The notes below the pieces were generated by a model, which was given only the letters and a program-made list of their open reading frames with translations, did no database searches and had not been told where the DNA came from. Of a DNA stretch of 64,000 bases, positions 63,918 through 64,000 are shown one piece after another. Position 1 is the first letter of the stretch. Each line of letters starts with the position of its first letter. Origin of the DNA: Candidatus Heimdallarchaeota archaeon (GTDB lineage Archaea > Asgardarchaeota > Heimdallarchaeia > JABLTI01). The DNA lies in assembly GCA_019894765.1 (NCBI GenBank), contig JAGXNT010000024.1, forward strand, positions 62,001 through 126,000. The letters are read 5' to 3'. Both the position numbers and the translations under genes were made by a program.

Positions 63918-64000
63918 AAAACATCATTCCTCAATGAATTCTTTATTAAAACGCAAGTTGACTACTCACCTTTTTATGTTATAAATGTTCTCATCGAATT

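Noticed and set aside
1..64000. CRISPR array, insertion sequence, integrase or rRNA
   Set aside because: No regularly spaced repeats, transposase or integrase motifs, or rRNA-like stretches were seen on reading through.

Overview
The window is AT-rich archaeal chromosome. Archaeal markers are DNA topoisomerase VI A and B, the aIF1A / RIO1 kinase / KH-protein cluster, archaeal-type adenylate kinase (AdkA), an inositol-1-phosphate synthase, a geranylgeranyl-reductase-like flavoprotein and a tRNA-Trp with an intron at position 37/38. The gene mix (large helical-repeat proteins, sulfotransferase, Eis-like acetyltransferase, DegV and DinB proteins, PKS-like dehydratase) fits an Asgard-type (Loki/Heimdall-like) or similar gene-rich mesophilic archaeon. 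That placement is inference; nothing here fixes the lineage. Many starts are ATG, GTG or TTG behind a GGTGA/GGAGG-like ribosome site, and a few genes look leaderless behind a TATA box.

Layout. 0-14 kb: a helical-repeat protein cut by the window edge; then, on the minus strand, an MFS transporter, a two-subunit ABC exporter, a HEAT-repeat protein, inositol-phosphate synthase, adenylate kinase, a coiled-coil protein and a Cys-cluster protein with an operator-like inverted repeat upstream. 14-19 kb: plus-strand aIF1A, RIO1, KH protein, Eis-like GNAT, TfoX-like protein and threonine synthase. 19-25.5 kb: sulfotransferase, an unlisted 54-residue zinc-ribbon protein, topo VI A/B, an HHxxxDG acyltransferase and flavodoxin. 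25.6-34 kb: geranylgeranyl reductase, MFS exporter, an interrupted secreted subtilase, a beta-helix surface protein, AlaX, a broken TPR gene and a GC-rich intergenic island that may be a structured RNA. 34-46 kb: nitroreductase, radical SAM protein, GH57, DinB and phosphotriesterase-like enzymes, tRNA-Trp, a YeiB/HGSNAT-like membrane protein, an AT-hook coiled-coil protein, an SDR and a DegV protein. 47-64 kb: a broken membrane-protein gene, a hydrolase, a MacB/FtsX-type ABC system, two tandem winged-helix paralogues, a 650-bp region of tiny ORFs, a second DegV protein, a frameshifted YeiB paralogue, a pair of paralogous membrane proteins, a PycTM-like membrane protein, a dehydratase/phosphopantetheinyl-transferase-like protein, a cupin and a GNAT.

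The least ordinary observations are: (i) the tRNA-Trp intron, which carries D'/C'-like boxes and a six-base complement of its own anticodon loop; (ii) the GC-rich intergenic island at about 33.9-34.06 kb; (iii) four sizeable genes broken by single-base lesions (subtilase TGA, TPR gene, four-TM membrane gene, YeiB paralogue), which means either local gene decay or assembly error; (iv) a PycTM-like membrane protein without a visible cyclase; (v) acyl-chain-type functions (PKS-type dehydratase with a PPTase-like tail, two DegV proteins, an HHxxxDG acyltransferase) in an archaeon. No CRISPR array, insertion sequence, rRNA or integrase was seen.
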